Shown in pieces: positions 8,041 to 16,599 of a DNA stretch of 64,000 nucleotides. Position 1 is the first letter of the stretch. Each line of letters opens with the position of its first letter. The stretch comes from Streptomyces maremycinicus (GTDB lineage Bacteria > Actinomycetota > Actinomycetes > Streptomycetales > Streptomycetaceae): positions 744,001 through 808,000 of the forward strand of contig NZ_BBYG01000008.1 in assembly GCF_001184025.1 (NCBI RefSeq), written 5' to 3'. The position numbers and the translations under genes were made by a program. The notes beneath the pieces are model-generated. The model was given only the letters and a program-made list of their open reading frames with translations. It searched no databases and was not told the DNA's origin.

Positions 8041-9242
8041 AGGACCTGCTCCATCCGATCAGCCTCGTCGTCGCCACGCTCGGCTTCCTCTGCCTCCTGC
8101 GGGACGTGCCGACCCGCCGCCGAGACCCCGCCTCCACCGCGCTGGCCGCCGTCTTCCTGCTGTCAGGACTGTCGTTCCTGTTCTCCATCACGCCGATGTG
8201 GAACTACCTCGACCGCGTCCTCGGCACCGTCAACCTCTCCGTGCCCCTCGCGCAAGGCTGCGTGGTCGCCCTCTTGGCCTGCCAGCAGGTGGTCCTCACC
8301 TACTGGGGATCCCCGCCCGAGACCGCCCGCCGACGCAGTCGCCGGTGGCTCGGGGCCGGCTTCGCAGTGATCGCCGGGCTGCTGGTGCTGTTCGCCCTGC
8401 TGACGCCCAGCGCGCCCCGTCCGACCGACTTCACGCTGTACTACGCGCACGACGACTGGTACGCCGCGTACCTCACCCTGTACGTCACGGCCTACACCAT
8501 CGGGGAGTTGTTCCTCGCCCGCGCCTGCTGGCGCCTGGCCCGCCGCAGCACCCGCGGGTCTGTCCGCTACGGCCTGCGCATCGTCGCCCTCGGCGCCACC
8601 GTCACACTCGGATACAGCGCGGTCCGCATCGGCAACGTCATCGCCGGCGCCTTCGACACCTCCCTCGCTGGCTGGGAGGGCTTCGCCTGGACCTGCGGCG
8701 ATGTCGGCGCCATGCTCACGCTCATCGGCTGGCTCGTACCCACCATCAGCGACCAGGCCCAGAGCGTCCAGTACCGGATCAAGCAGTACCGCAGCTACTA
8801 CGGCCTGCGTCCCCTGTGGCTGGCGTTCTACAGCGAAGCGCCCGAGATCGAGCTTCCGATCGACCGAGTCGACCCGGCCCAGAGGCGCCGCTTCCGCCGC
8901 ATCTCGATCCGGCTCTACCGCCGAGCAGTCGAAATCCGGGACGGCCGGTTCGTGATCCGCCAGTACCTCGATGCCGCAGTACGCGAGGCCAGCGAAGCCC
9001 ACCACCGGGCCCGAGGGCTTCACGGCCAGGAGCTGTCGGCCGCCGTCACGGCCGACCAGATCCTCGCCGGAATCGCCGCCAGGGCCGAAGGCGCCCGCCC
9101 TGCGCCCGACCAGCTCACCGAATTCGCCGACTCCGAACGCCAGACCAGCCGGCCCATGGACGACATCGACGCTCTCCTCGATGTCGCTCGCCACCTTCGC
9201 CAGCCCGCACGAGCCCCCCACCTTGAGCGAGTCTCCGCATGA
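8037..9242 (+). CDS. MAB_1171c-family integral membrane protein
   Basis: A 401-residue protein starting with GTG at 8037 and translationally coupled to the peptidase gene. The N-terminal 245 residues form about seven hydrophobic helices (for example LVVATLGFLCLLR, LGAGFAVIAGLLVLFALL, VGAMLTLIGWLVPTI). The C-terminal 150 residues are soluble and Arg-rich (QRRRFRRISIRLYRRAVEIRDG). This matches the MAB_1171c putative transporter family, repeatedly found next to XRE and ImmA/IrrE genes in actinomycetes. Its substrate and role are unknown; it could sense or transport a ligand for the regulatory pair. It overlaps the amidase start (ATGA). Confidence 0.75.
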   Translation: MKDLLHPISLVVATLGFLCLLRDVPTRRRDPASTALAAVFLLSGLSFLFSITPMWNYLDRVLGTVNLSVPLAQGCVVALLACQQVVLTYWGSPPETARRRSRRWLGAGFAVIAGLLVLFALLTPSAPRPTDFTLYYAHDDWYAAYLTLYVTAYTIGELFLARACWRLARRSTRGSVRYGLRIVALGATVTLGYSAVRIGNVIAGAFDTSLAGWEGFAWTCGDVGAMLTLIGWLVPTISDQAQSVQYRIKQYRSYYGLRPLWLAFYSEAPEIELPIDRVDPAQRRRFRRISIRLYRRAVEIRDGRFVIRQYLDAAVREASEAHHRARGLHGQELSAAVTADQILAGIAARAEGARPAPDQLTEFADSERQTSRPMDDIDALLDVARHLRQPARAPHLERVSA

Positions 9243-10669
9243 CGACCGATCTCACCCACCAACCGGCTCACGTCCAGCTCCAGGCCCTGGACCGTCACGA
9301 GATCTCCAGCCGCGAGCTGCTCGACCTTCACCTCGACCGGATCGACGCCAGCCACGTCAACGCCGTTATCACCCGCGACGACGAGGCGGCCCAGGCCGCC
9401 GCACAAGCGGCAGACGAACGCCGCGCCCGCAACGAGAGCAGGGGGGCCCTCGACGGCCTTCCCCTCACGATCAAGGACAGCTTCGAGACGGCCGGCCTGC
9501 GCACTACCAGCGGCGCCGAGGACCTGGCGGATCACGTACCCGCACGTGACGCCGACGCGGTCGCCCGTCTTCGCTATCAAGGCGCCGTGATCATGGGCAA
9601 GACCAACACCCCGGCGTACTGCCAGGACCTGCACACGGACAACAGCCTGTTCGGGCCCACACTCAACCCGCATGACCCCAAGCGCACCGCCGGCGGTTCC
9701 TCCGGCGGCCCCGCCGCCGCAGTCGCCGCCCACCTGACCCCCGCCGACCTCGGCAGCGACCTCGCCGGCTCACTTCGGCTTCCGGCTCATTACTGCGGCA
9801 TCTACGGCCTGCGCCCCACGCACGGACTCATCCCGGCCCGCGGCCACATCCCCCGCCCGCCGGGATGGATCACCAGCAGCGACATGGTCACCCCCGGCCC
9901 CCTGGCACGCCACCCCCGAGACCTCGACCTGCTCCTCGACGCGCTGACGACACCGTCACCCAAAGAGAACAGCCCCTGGCGCGTCAACCTGCCCACGGCG
10001 CGCCGTGCAGTCGGCCAGCTCCGTGTGGCGGTGTGGGCCGAGGATGCGCGCTGCCCCGTCGACCGCGAAACGGCCGATGTTCTCGCCACCGTCGAGCAGG
10101 CACTGGCCTCCGCCGGAACGAACGTCCGCCGCACTGTGGGGCCGGTCGGCTTCACCGACTCTCTCCGCCTCTTCGAGCAGCTCCTCCACGCCACCGCGAC
10201 GGCCGCCACCGACGACGACGCGGCTGCGGCCGAACTCGCAGCAGCGCGTGACCTGCACGAGGATGACGCGAGCCCACGGGCCACCTTCCTCCGCCACCGA
10301 ACGCAGCCACACCGCGCCTGGCTCCGCGCCAACGAGGAGCGCCTCCAGTTTCGAGGGACGTGGCACCGGTTCTTCGCCGACGCCGAGCACGATGTCCTCA
10401 TCACCCCCGCCGCTCCCACCGCGGCGATCCCGGCCGGCACCCGCTCTCTCATGGTCGACGGCGTCGAGCGGAGCTTCTTCGACCAGACCGGCTGGGCCAA
10501 CCTCACCAGCCACGTCGGCCTGCCCAGCCTCGTCATGCCTGTTGCGCGAAACGCGGACGGCCTCCCGATCGGCGTCCAACTCGTGGGGCCGACTTACTCG
10601 GACCGGAACTTGCTCGCACTGGCTGAAGATCTGGCGTCGCTTCTTGGAGGGACGGCCGGGGGAATCTGA
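9239..10669 (+). CDS. Amidase signature family hydrolase
   Basis: A 476-residue amidase, the usual length for the family. The Ser-cisSer-Lys triad can be placed: K79 in LPLTIKDSF, cis-Ser at 154-155 in AGGSSGG, and nucleophile S178 in GSDLAGSLR. The motif normally reads GSDTGGSIR, so this is a divergent variant. The fold continues with YCGIYGLRPTHGLIP. It probably hydrolyses a carboxamide or carbamate, substrate unknown. Being the last gene of a coupled four-gene unit suggests it makes or destroys a small molecule linked to the membrane protein and regulator. Remnants follow on the other strand directly after the stop. Confidence 0.85.
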   Translation: MTTDLTHQPAHVQLQALDRHEISSRELLDLHLDRIDASHVNAVITRDDEAAQAAAQAADERRARNESRGALDGLPLTIKDSFETAGLRTTSGAEDLADHVPARDADAVARLRYQGAVIMGKTNTPAYCQDLHTDNSLFGPTLNPHDPKRTAGGSSGGPAAAVAAHLTPADLGSDLAGSLRLPAHYCGIYGLRPTHGLIPARGHIPRPPGWITSSDMVTPGPLARHPRDLDLLLDALTTPSPKENSPWRVNLPTARRAVGQLRVAVWAEDARCPVDRETADVLATVEQALASAGTNVRRTVGPVGFTDSLRLFEQLLHATATAATDDDAAAAELAAARDLHEDDASPRATFLRHRTQPHRAWLRANEERLQFRGTWHRFFADAEHDVLITPAAPTAAIPAGTRSLMVDGVERSFFDQTGWANLTSHVGLPSLVMPVARNADGLPIGVQLVGPTYSDRNLLALAEDLASLLGGTAGGI

Positions 10670-10694
10670 TGTCCGCTGGCTTCGCGAATGGTTT

Positions 10695-10830
10695 CGTCCA
10701 CGCGTCGCGTTCGGAGCGGAGCCACAGGCCGTGGTCGAGGACGACTGATCGGCCTGCTTGGAGGTGCTGGACGAGTTGCGCGGGCACAGCTGCGACGACG
10801 GGCGCTTCCCGCCAGACCGACCGGGCCACG
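10695..10830 (-). pseudogene. Fragment of a P-loop AAA/kinase-like ATPase
   Basis: In one minus-strand frame a stretch reads QHLQAGRSVVLDHGLWLRSE then RDAW, which matches an internal block of small AAA/kinase-type ATPases (VVLDHGLW followed by SERD). No Walker A, start or C-terminus is attached, and the flanks are unrelated. It is a short piece left after recombination next to the ABC transporter remnant. Confidence 0.45.
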
Positions 10831-10889
10831 CACCGGGCGGGCGGCGGGCTGGCCGGTGCCGCTTGCCATGGCCGCCCCGGCAGCCGGCG

Positions 10890-11330
10890 GACTGGGCGCG
10901 CTGCCAGGATCAGCAGGTTGACCCGGTTGCGGGCGTAGTCGGTCAGGAAGCGGCGCACCAGCAGCGGACCGGTTCCTCGTACGGCGGCGGTCTTCGGGGT
11001 TATTTCGGTACCGTCCTGCCGTCGCGTAGTTGCAGGATGCGGTCGAAGCGCTGCTCGTCGGTGACGAAGTGACTGATGATCAGCACTGAGCGGCCCGACT
11101 GGCGGCGCTGGGCGACCAGGTCCCAGAAGCGCAGATAGGTGTCGAAGTCGAAGCCGGCGTACGGCTCGTCGAGCAGCAGCACCTCCGGGTCGGCCAACAG
11201 CGCCAGGGCGAGGTTCAGCTTGGACAGGGTGCCGCCGGACAGCTGGTCGGCGCGGGTGGTGGCGTAGCGCTCGAAGCCGAGCTCCGTGTAGAGCGCGCTG
11301 CGGGAGCGCCGGGCGGCCTCGTCGCCTTCC
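10890..11330 (-). pseudogene. Truncated ABC exporter: ATPase 3' half and start of permease
   Basis: From about 11330 to 11000 the minus strand encodes the last 95 or so residues of an ABC ATPase, including signature LSGGTLSKLN, Walker B VLLLDEPYAGFD and switch His (LIISHFV). Walker A is missing. Directly after it lie about 30 residues like a permease N-terminus (LLVRRFLTDYARNRVNLLIL). Both parts closely resemble the intact pair at 51613-53771 (ATPase block roughly 80% identical by eye). This is therefore a broken second copy, cut at both ends. Confidence 0.8.
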
Positions 11331-11662
11331 CCCGGCAGGTCCCATGTGTCGCGGTCGGCCGCATCCCTCGCGGCAGGGCTTCGCGAGTGCGGCTGGCACG
11401 AGACCTGTACCACCGGAGCCGGGCGCGTCGCCTCCCGCGATTCCGAAAGACCTCCACGAGTACGTACTGACCGACGGCCCGGGCGCTGACATGCGGGTAC
11501 TCCTAGCCCGGTCCGACAGCCGGGTCGCCGTTCTCGCGGCCTCCACCACAGCCGCGTTCGACCAGCGCATCCGGACAGCCGTCCGATCAGTGTCTGGACC
11601 ACGCGCTGCTCGGCGACGGTGCCACGGCCCGGCCGACGGATCCGGCGCGGCACTGCTGAGCA
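11331..11662. other. No recognisable gene
   Basis: About 330 bp between the ABC remnant and the lipoprotein stop. Open frames exist on both strands, as expected at this G+C content, but none has a start signal or recognisable product. Probably recombination debris. Confidence 0.5.
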
Positions 11663-12271
11663 TCAGGACATGCCTGGCATGCCCTCCATGTCCTCGGACG
11701 AACCGGAGCCGTCCGAGGACATCGCGGCCTTCTCACCGGCGGGCGTGACCGCGTACCACTTGCTGTCCTTGGCCTGGCCCTTCATCTCACCGGCCTTGGC
11801 ATCGCCCATGTAGCGGTACAGCGGCCGACCGGCGAGGGTGAGCTGCTTCATTCCGTCCGACCGGTCCACCGAGCCGACGAGGCTCTGCTCCACGCCCATC
11901 GCCTTGACGGAGTCCTGCGCCATCACCGGCATCCAGGTCTTCGCGCAGTCACCGGTACACATCGACTTGGACGGGGACGCTTGGTCCATCTCGTAGCGAT
12001 AGAGGGTCATCCCCTTGTCGTCGGTGACGAAGGTGCCCATGCCCTCCATCTCCTCGGTCATCAGCATGGAGGTGGTGGCCATGCCCATGCCGTCCGCATC
12101 CCCGTTGCCGGCCGGGGCGGAGGACGTGGGGGCCGAGGAGGCCGCGGCGCCGGAGTCCGTACTGGAGGAACTGTCCCCGGAGCTGCCGCACGCGGTCAGG
12201 AGGAGTGCGGAGGTGACGCCTGCGGCTGCGGCCAGGACAACACGTTGCCGGATCACGGAGGTTCCCTTCAC
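11663..12271 (-). CDS. Lipoprotein with two secreted-repeat (COG4315-type) domains
   Basis: A 202-residue exported lipoprotein: signal peptide with lipobox LLTAC (Cys28), a Ser/Ala-rich linker, a Met-rich segment (GMGMATTSMLMTEEMEGMG), then two related repeats with GMTLYRYEMDQ and GRPLYRYMGD, the first followed by CTGDCAKTW. This is the Lipoprotein_15/COG4315 type of unknown function. The Met-rich parts and the CxxxC could bind copper (inference). It probably depends on the lgt and lnt genes in this window for lipidation. A weak copy of the shared palindrome lies 15 nt before the ATG, and AAGGGAA stands at the ribosome-binding position. Confidence 0.85.
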   Translation of the reverse strand: MKGTSVIRQRVVLAAAAGVTSALLLTACGSSGDSSSSTDSGAAASSAPTSSAPAGNGDADGMGMATTSMLMTEEMEGMGTFVTDDKGMTLYRYEMDQASPSKSMCTGDCAKTWMPVMAQDSVKAMGVEQSLVGSVDRSDGMKQLTLAGRPLYRYMGDAKAGEMKGQAKDSKWYAVTPAGEKAAMSSDGSGSSEDMEGMPGMS

Positions 12272-12285
12272 TGAGCCCAGTTTCT

Positions 12286-12300
12286 ACTTACTCACTTAGT
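12286..12300. promoter_or_regulatory. ACTAAG-type palindromic operator (weak copy)
   Basis: ACTTACTCACTTAGT; on the gene's strand ACTAAG-TGA-GTAAGT. One arm is perfect and the other has two changes. It lies 15 nt upstream of the lipoprotein ATG and is the least conserved of ten such sites in the window. Confidence 0.55.
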
Positions 12301-12349
12301 ACGTCGGATCTCAGTGGACCGTTCAGTCACGGACGCCTCACATCACAAA

Positions 12350-12384
12350 GCCTTGCCCGCCGGCACACGGCCGTCGGGCAAGGC
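12350..12384. terminator. Strong hairpin, likely terminator
   Basis: GCCTTGCCCGCCGGC pairs with GCCGTCGGGCAAGGC across a 5-nt loop, 15 bp with one mismatch. It lies between the lipoprotein promoter and the end of the methyltransferase gene and could end transcription arriving from the latter. No U-tract follows, which is usual in Streptomyces. Confidence 0.7.
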
Positions 12385-12404
12385 TCTCGTCAGGTGCGTG
12401 GTGG

Positions 12405-12597
12405 TCAGAAGGCATCCGCTTCCCGTACTTGATCGATTGATTGTGGCCGGTCCGGCATGAACTCCGTTCGTCGGCGGGAGAGTTCGGGAGGTTGGTCTTG
12501 GGCCCCTCCTTCATGCACCGACACACCGCCGCGATCACCCGATCAAGAACGCTGTTGGATCACACCGGCCCATGCTCGGAAAGCGGATGCCTTCTGA
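12405..12597. repeat. 193-bp element with 21-bp terminal inverted repeats
   Basis: The left end (12405-12425) begins TCAGAAGGCATCCGCTT, and the right end (12577-12597) is its reverse complement, 20 of 21 bases matching. The interior has no convincing coding sequence. A third copy of the end with three changes lies at 13778-13798, in the same orientation as the right end. The layout suggests a MITE or a decayed insertion sequence. No clear target-site duplication was seen. Confidence 0.65.
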
Positions 12598-12600
12598 GGG

Positions 12601-13344
12601 TCAAGCCTCCTTCCCGAAGACAAGCACCTCAGTGGAGGCGACGCCCAAGGGAGCCTGGAAGCTGGCCTCCAGGCTGCAGCCGAGGGTCGCGAAGAGGTCC
12701 ACGCATGTCCGGCGAGGCATGGCGGCTGGGTAGGAGTCGTGCCCCGCGCCGCCCTGCGTCGCCCAGGCGCGCATTGTGGCCGGGTCCAGGCAGGTCTCTG
12801 TCATTACGTCGAAGACGATCCGACCACCGGGTCGCGTGACCCGTGCCATCTCGAAGAAGTAGCGGGCGGCGCCGAGGAAGGTCAGGGTGTTGAAGACCTT
12901 ATGGGCCTGAACGAGGTCGATGCTGCCGTCGGGTGTCGGGGCGAGACTGCATCCTGCGGTCGGTTGGGCGACCACGCCGAATGTGTCCACTAGGTAGTCG
13001 GCCCAGGGCGCTGCCGTCTCGTAGATCTCGTAGCGGCCTGGTGAACACTCCTTCAGCGTCTTCTCCAGGTACCGTCCGGAGCCGGGGCCGATCTCCAACA
13101 CCGTGTCCGGTTCGGCGGTGAAGACGCCGAGAGCGCGTAGTTCGTCGATGGTGGACTGGGTGGCGCCAGGCGTCCCGTTCATGACCTCGTCGATGTAGTC
13201 ACCGACCGACAGACCGGCCGCCCGCGCAGCCCGCATCGTCGCCTCGAACGGGATGAAATCGTCCACTCCACCCCGGTTGTTGGTGCTGCGCACGATGTCG
13301 AATCCCGCACGCCCCAAGAGCCGCTTGACCCCCGACTTCAACAC
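12601..13344 (-). CDS. Class I SAM-dependent methyltransferase
   Basis: A 247-residue protein starting with GTG at 13344 behind AGGAGGGG at about 7-nt spacing; an in-frame ATG further upstream lacks such a site. Motif I of the Rossmann fold is VLEIGPGSGRY near residue 100, and post-motif regions include IDLVQAHKVFNTL and PGGRIVFDVMTETCLDP. This is a Methyltransf-type enzyme of roughly standard length; the acceptor is unknown. It is alone between a repeat element (right end 4 bp past its stop) and the remnant at 13507-13659, so it may be cargo of that element. No other biosynthetic genes accompany it. Confidence 0.8.
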   Translation of the reverse strand: MLKSGVKRLLGRAGFDIVRSTNNRGGVDDFIPFEATMRAARAAGLSVGDYIDEVMNGTPGATQSTIDELRALGVFTAEPDTVLEIGPGSGRYLEKTLKECSPGRYEIYETAAPWADYLVDTFGVVAQPTAGCSLAPTPDGSIDLVQAHKVFNTLTFLGAARYFFEMARVTRPGGRIVFDVMTETCLDPATMRAWATQGGAGHDSYPAAMPRRTCVDLFATLGCSLEASFQAPLGVASTEVLVFGKEA

Positions 13345-13506
13345 TGACGTCCCCCTCCTGCTGCCCTCATCAGGCATGCCCCCCAGTCCTCTCCGCTCTC
13401 GGTGCCCGAAACGCTTGGAACCGCCGACGCAGTGGGACGGCGAATTCGCTACGCGGCTGTCGAGGGCCGGTCCACGGCGCCGGGGCCATACGCCCGATAT
13501 GCGCCT

Positions 13507-13659
13507 TCCCGGCAAGGCTGCTTGTCGATCCTCGGCGGCCGGCGCGGGAGTCTCGGCCAGCACCTCGGCCAACCGCGCCGACGCGCGCTCCGCCGTGGCC
13601 GGCGCCGCCCGCACCCGCTCGGCCTCCTCGCGGACCTTCTTCTCCCGCGCCTCCAGCAG
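13507..13659 (-). pseudogene. Coiled-coil fragment, possibly IS-associated
   Basis: One minus-strand frame reads LEAREKKVREEAERVR followed by RASARLAEVLAETPAP, a charged coiled coil resembling the N-terminal segment of proteins I associate with Streptomyces insertion elements. It lacks a normal start and runs out of register. It lies inside the interval bounded by the inverted-repeat ends at 12405 and 13798. The assignment is from memory of similar sequences and is tentative. Confidence 0.3.
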
Positions 13660-13795
13660 ACCGAGCACCGGCGGCGCCAGCCACCACCAGCAGCGAGTAC
13701 GAGCCGACGAAGAACCCGACCCCTCCCGCAGCCAGCGGCAGTTCCTGCCCACCCGGAGCCAATCAAACGATCACGTTCGGACAGCGGAAGCCTTC

Positions 13796-15055
13796 TCAGG
13801 CCAGCGCGCTGCCCTTCTTCCAGGACTCCCAGTCGACGTTCCAGGCGCCGTAGCCGTTGTTCACGTCTACGGTGTCCGTGGACTTGATGACGGTCACGGG
13901 GTCGCCGTAGTTCACCCGGTCGTAGAACCACTTGGCGTTGGCGGTACTCAGACCGATGCAGCCGTGGCTGGCGTTGACCTTGCCGAACTTGCCCTCGTTC
14001 CACGGGGCGGCGTGGGCGTAGGTGCCCGAGGGGGTGAGCTGGACGTCCCACTTGACGGCGCCCAGGTCGTACGCCTCGGGGCCGAAGATGCCGACCGAGG
14101 CGGAGTTCATCCGGATCGTCGGGACCTTGCTCAGCACCACCATGGTGCCGTTCCAGGTCTCGAAGGTCTTCTTGCCCGTGGAGACCGGAAGAGTTTTGAC
14201 GACCTTGCCGTTCTCGGCCACGGTCATCGTCTTCTTGACCACGTCCACCGTGCTGACGACCGACTTGCCGACGGTGAAGTCGATCTCGCGCTTCTGCGTG
14301 CCGACCAGGTCGCCGTTCTTCACTCCGGCCAGGTCTATCCGCAGCTTCACCTTCGTGCCGGGCTTCCAGTACTCCTTGGGCCGGAAGTCGACCCGGTCTT
14401 TGCCGTCCCGGTCCTTCATCCAGCTCCATGCGCCCTCGACGGCTGGGGAAGAGGTGACACTGAGCTTGCGCTCCACTGCCGCCTTGTCGTGGATCGCCTT
14501 GTTGAAGACGATCGACACCGGAAGGGCGACGCCGACGGTGGAGCCCTTGTTGATGTTGTAGGTGCCGACGAAGATCTCGTCCTTGCTGAGCGTCGTGAAG
14601 CTGCTGGTGCGGGTCCTCTTCTTGCCATCAGACGCGGCGAGTTGGGCCTTGAGTGTGTAGGTGGTGCCGTATCCGGTGGCATGGGACGAAGTCCAGGAGG
14701 TGCCGTCGGAGGACAGCGAGCCATCGAGTGCCGTGCCGTCGCCGGCGGTGACCGTGACCGACGCCAGCTTTCCGTCGCTCGGCTTCACCGTGAGCGGCTC
14801 ACCGGGTATCACGTCCTTGCCGTCGGTGGCAGGAGAGACCGTGACGGCGGCCGCCCCGTTCTTGCCGGAACCCGCGTCCGCCTCTGACCCGGGCTTCGAA
14901 TCCAAGGCCGGAGATTCCTTCGAGGCGCCATTGGCGGCCTGACTGCAGGCGGCCAGAGTTACGACCCCGGCCAGGGCGAGCGCCGCGAATCCCAGCCGCC
15001 TGCGCCGAGGCTGTCGCTCTGCGGGCTCCATGTGCCCCCGTCGGCTGTCTTGCAC
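13796..15055 (-). CDS. L,D-transpeptidase lipoprotein (YkuD) with Ig-like domains
   Basis: Forms 3-3 cross-links in peptidoglycan outside the membrane. A basic N-terminus and hydrophobic stretch lead to lipobox LAAC (TLAACSQ), so it is a lipoprotein. Two Ig-like/BIg domains follow, then a YkuD catalytic domain with the SHGCIGL motif (catalytic Cys) about 40 residues before the end. The ORF is 419-421 residues, typical for actinobacterial Ldt. GTG at 15055 is favoured because GGAGG lies 6 nt upstream; ATG at 15061 abuts that site, and ATG at 15031 is also possible. The shared palindrome lies 24 nt upstream, tying this enzyme to the metal regulon. Confidence 0.92.
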   Translation of the reverse strand: MQDSRRGHMEPAERQPRRRRLGFAALALAGVVTLAACSQAANGASKESPALDSKPGSEADAGSGKNGAAAVTVSPATDGKDVIPGEPLTVKPSDGKLASVTVTAGDGTALDGSLSSDGTSWTSSHATGYGTTYTLKAQLAASDGKKRTRTSSFTTLSKDEIFVGTYNINKGSTVGVALPVSIVFNKAIHDKAAVERKLSVTSSPAVEGAWSWMKDRDGKDRVDFRPKEYWKPGTKVKLRIDLAGVKNGDLVGTQKREIDFTVGKSVVSTVDVVKKTMTVAENGKVVKTLPVSTGKKTFETWNGTMVVLSKVPTIRMNSASVGIFGPEAYDLGAVKWDVQLTPSGTYAHAAPWNEGKFGKVNASHGCIGLSTANAKWFYDRVNYGDPVTVIKSTDTVDVNNGYGAWNVDWESWKKGSALA

Positions 15056-15078
15056 AGTCATCCTCCATCCAAGATGTA

Positions 15079-15093
15079 GCTAAGTGGTTTAGT
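15079..15093. promoter_or_regulatory. ACTAAG-type palindromic operator
   Basis: GCTAAG-TGG-TTTAGT, 24 nt upstream of the L,D-transpeptidase start. Two arm positions differ from the consensus ACTAAG-N3-CTTAGT. Confidence 0.75.
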
Positions 15094-15212
15094 AGACGAG
15101 TGTCGGCGGTGCTCGGTTCCCGCAGTCGGGGCTCGCGATTCAGGTGGCATCCCCGTGGGGCCCGGCTCGACCGAATGGTTGCGACCGTCGAGATCAAGAA
15201 GGTGGCGCACTA

Positions 15213-15296
15213 CTACGAAGTATATTCGTAGCCTAAGGTTGTGTTTCATCGTCGGCCGGACGGGCGCCATCCCCCGTGCCGCTCGTCCGGCCGACG
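15213..15296. promoter_or_regulatory. Palindrome plus 13-bp hairpin in the ldt-csoR interval
   Basis: CTACGAAGTATATTCGTAG at 15213-15231 is a perfect 7-5-7 palindrome, well suited to a dimeric regulator. Next to it, CGTCGGCCGGACG (15250-15262) pairs perfectly with CGTCCGGCCGACG (15284-15296), a likely insulator or terminator between the divergent genes. A further GGGGGGTATATTCGG at about 15407 sits before csoR and shares GTATATTCG with the palindrome. Confidence 0.6.
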
Positions 15297-15462
15297 GTCT
15301 TCGTGCTCGAAGTTCGTCCGCGTGGGCCGGGGTGCGTACCCCCGGGCCCACGCTCTCGCTCCATACCTCCTTCCCTCCTCGTCGACCACAGCCGCTTCAT
15401 ACGGTCGGGGGGTATATTCGGAGTGTGGTGGAGGTGCTTCCGCCATCACCAGAGGCGAGGGG

Positions 15463-15753
15463 ATGAGACGCATGGCCGATCACAAGAAGCACAAGGACGA
15501 CGTGCTCGTGCGGCTGCGCCGCATCGAGGGCCAGGTGCGTGGTCTTCAGCGTCTCGTCGAGCAGGACACCTACTGCATCGACATCCTCACCCAGGTCTCG
15601 GCCACTACCCGTGCCCTGCAGTCCTTCGCCCTTCAGATGCTCGACGAGCACATGGCGACGTGCGTGAGTGACGCTGTGGAAAAGGGCGGCGAGGACAAGG
15701 CTCTGAAGCTCAAGGAGGCCTCCGATGCCATCGCCCGGCTGGTTCGTTCCTGA
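15463..15753 (+). CDS. csoR: CsoR-family copper-sensing repressor
   Basis: A 96-residue all-helical repressor. The Cu(I) ligand set Cys-His-Cys is visible: C38 (DTYCIDIL), H63 and C67 (DEHMATC), with the RIEGQVRGLQR signature at residues 20-30. In known systems the apo-tetramer binds DNA and Cu(I) releases it. ATG at 15463 follows AGAGG at 7 nt; ATG at 15472 is an alternative. Probable target sites are G-tract boxes such as the GGGGGTAT element about 50 nt upstream (autoregulation) and the one before the P-type ATPase at 25427 (inference). A second csoR lies at 56689. Confidence 0.92.
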   Translation: MRRMADHKKHKDDVLVRLRRIEGQVRGLQRLVEQDTYCIDILTQVSATTRALQSFALQMLDEHMATCVSDAVEKGGEDKALKLKEASDAIARLVRS

Positions 15754-15984
15754 CGGGCGGTTGGCTCGAGGGTAGCGCTGCCATTGACCAGCCCGTACGC
15801 GGCCTCGTGGCGCGGCGGACGGTACGGCGGCGAGGTGGGTCATCCACGACGGCGGGTGGATTCCTGGTGCCCGATGCGTAGCGGGCCATGTGGAGGGTGA
15901 CGGCCTTTGTGGCCATCGCGACTGCGCGGTGCCCCTCTGCCGCCTCCCGCGCTCTGCCCAAGCAGAGTGCGGGCCTGTGGCCCT

Positions 15985-16599
15985 CTGATGTGGTGGCGTA
16001 CCGGAGACCGGGACCGCGCCGAGCGAGCCGCCGCGCGCAGCGGGCAGATCCTCGGCATCCTGCTGATCGCCGTCGGATGGATCTCCGTTCTACGCGGCGC
16101 CTTGAGTGGTCTCTGGCTGGCCGTCATCGGCTTCTTCGTCCTGGTCGTCGCCAACGCGGAACGCCAGCACGCAAAGCTGGCCCCCGCCCTACGCGGAGTG
16201 CGAGCAGCCGATGCCATGACCAGCCCCGTGGAGACCTGCCCGGACTGGATCACCGTGCAACGCTGCGTCGAGGACGTGGCCCTGCGGGTCCACCACTCGA
16301 CGCTGGTCCTGACTGCCTTCGACGGACGCCCCAGCGGTCTGCTGTACCTTCCCCGGCTCGCCAGGATCCCTGCACCGCAGCGGGAGACACTGCGTGTGCG
16401 GGACGCGGCGACCACGCTGCCGCAGGGCGGCACCTGCGCGCCGGACGACCGTCTGGAGGACGTGCTCGAGAAGCTCTCCCCGAGGGGCGGCATGAACATC
16501 CTGGTCACGGACGGCCCACGCCTGGTCGGCATCATCACGGCGCGAGACATCTCCCGGATCGTCCAGCGCCACGAACTCCGCGGCACGGAGAGTCGGTGA
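15985..16599 (+). pseudogene. 5'-truncated site-2 protease (M50) with CBS domains
   Basis: The frame carries the C-terminal half of a Rip-type intramembrane metalloprotease: the cytosolic segment WWRTGDRDRAERAAARSG, two hydrophobic helices (ILGILLIAVGWISVL and WLAVIGFFVLVVANA), and two CBS-type repeats (RAADAMTSPVETCPDW, then MNILVTDGPRLVGIITARDISRI). The HExxH helix and the NxxPxxxLDGGR motif, which hold both zinc-binding sites, are absent. Proteolysis is impossible. The frame stays open for about 200 codons, so a CBS-only product could still be made. CBS-S2P genes are often in dormancy clusters. Confidence 0.8.

Noticed and set aside
13253..14887. Plus-strand 544-residue frame opposite the L,D-transpeptidase
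   Set aside because: Antisense shadow of a gene with clear YkuD motifs.
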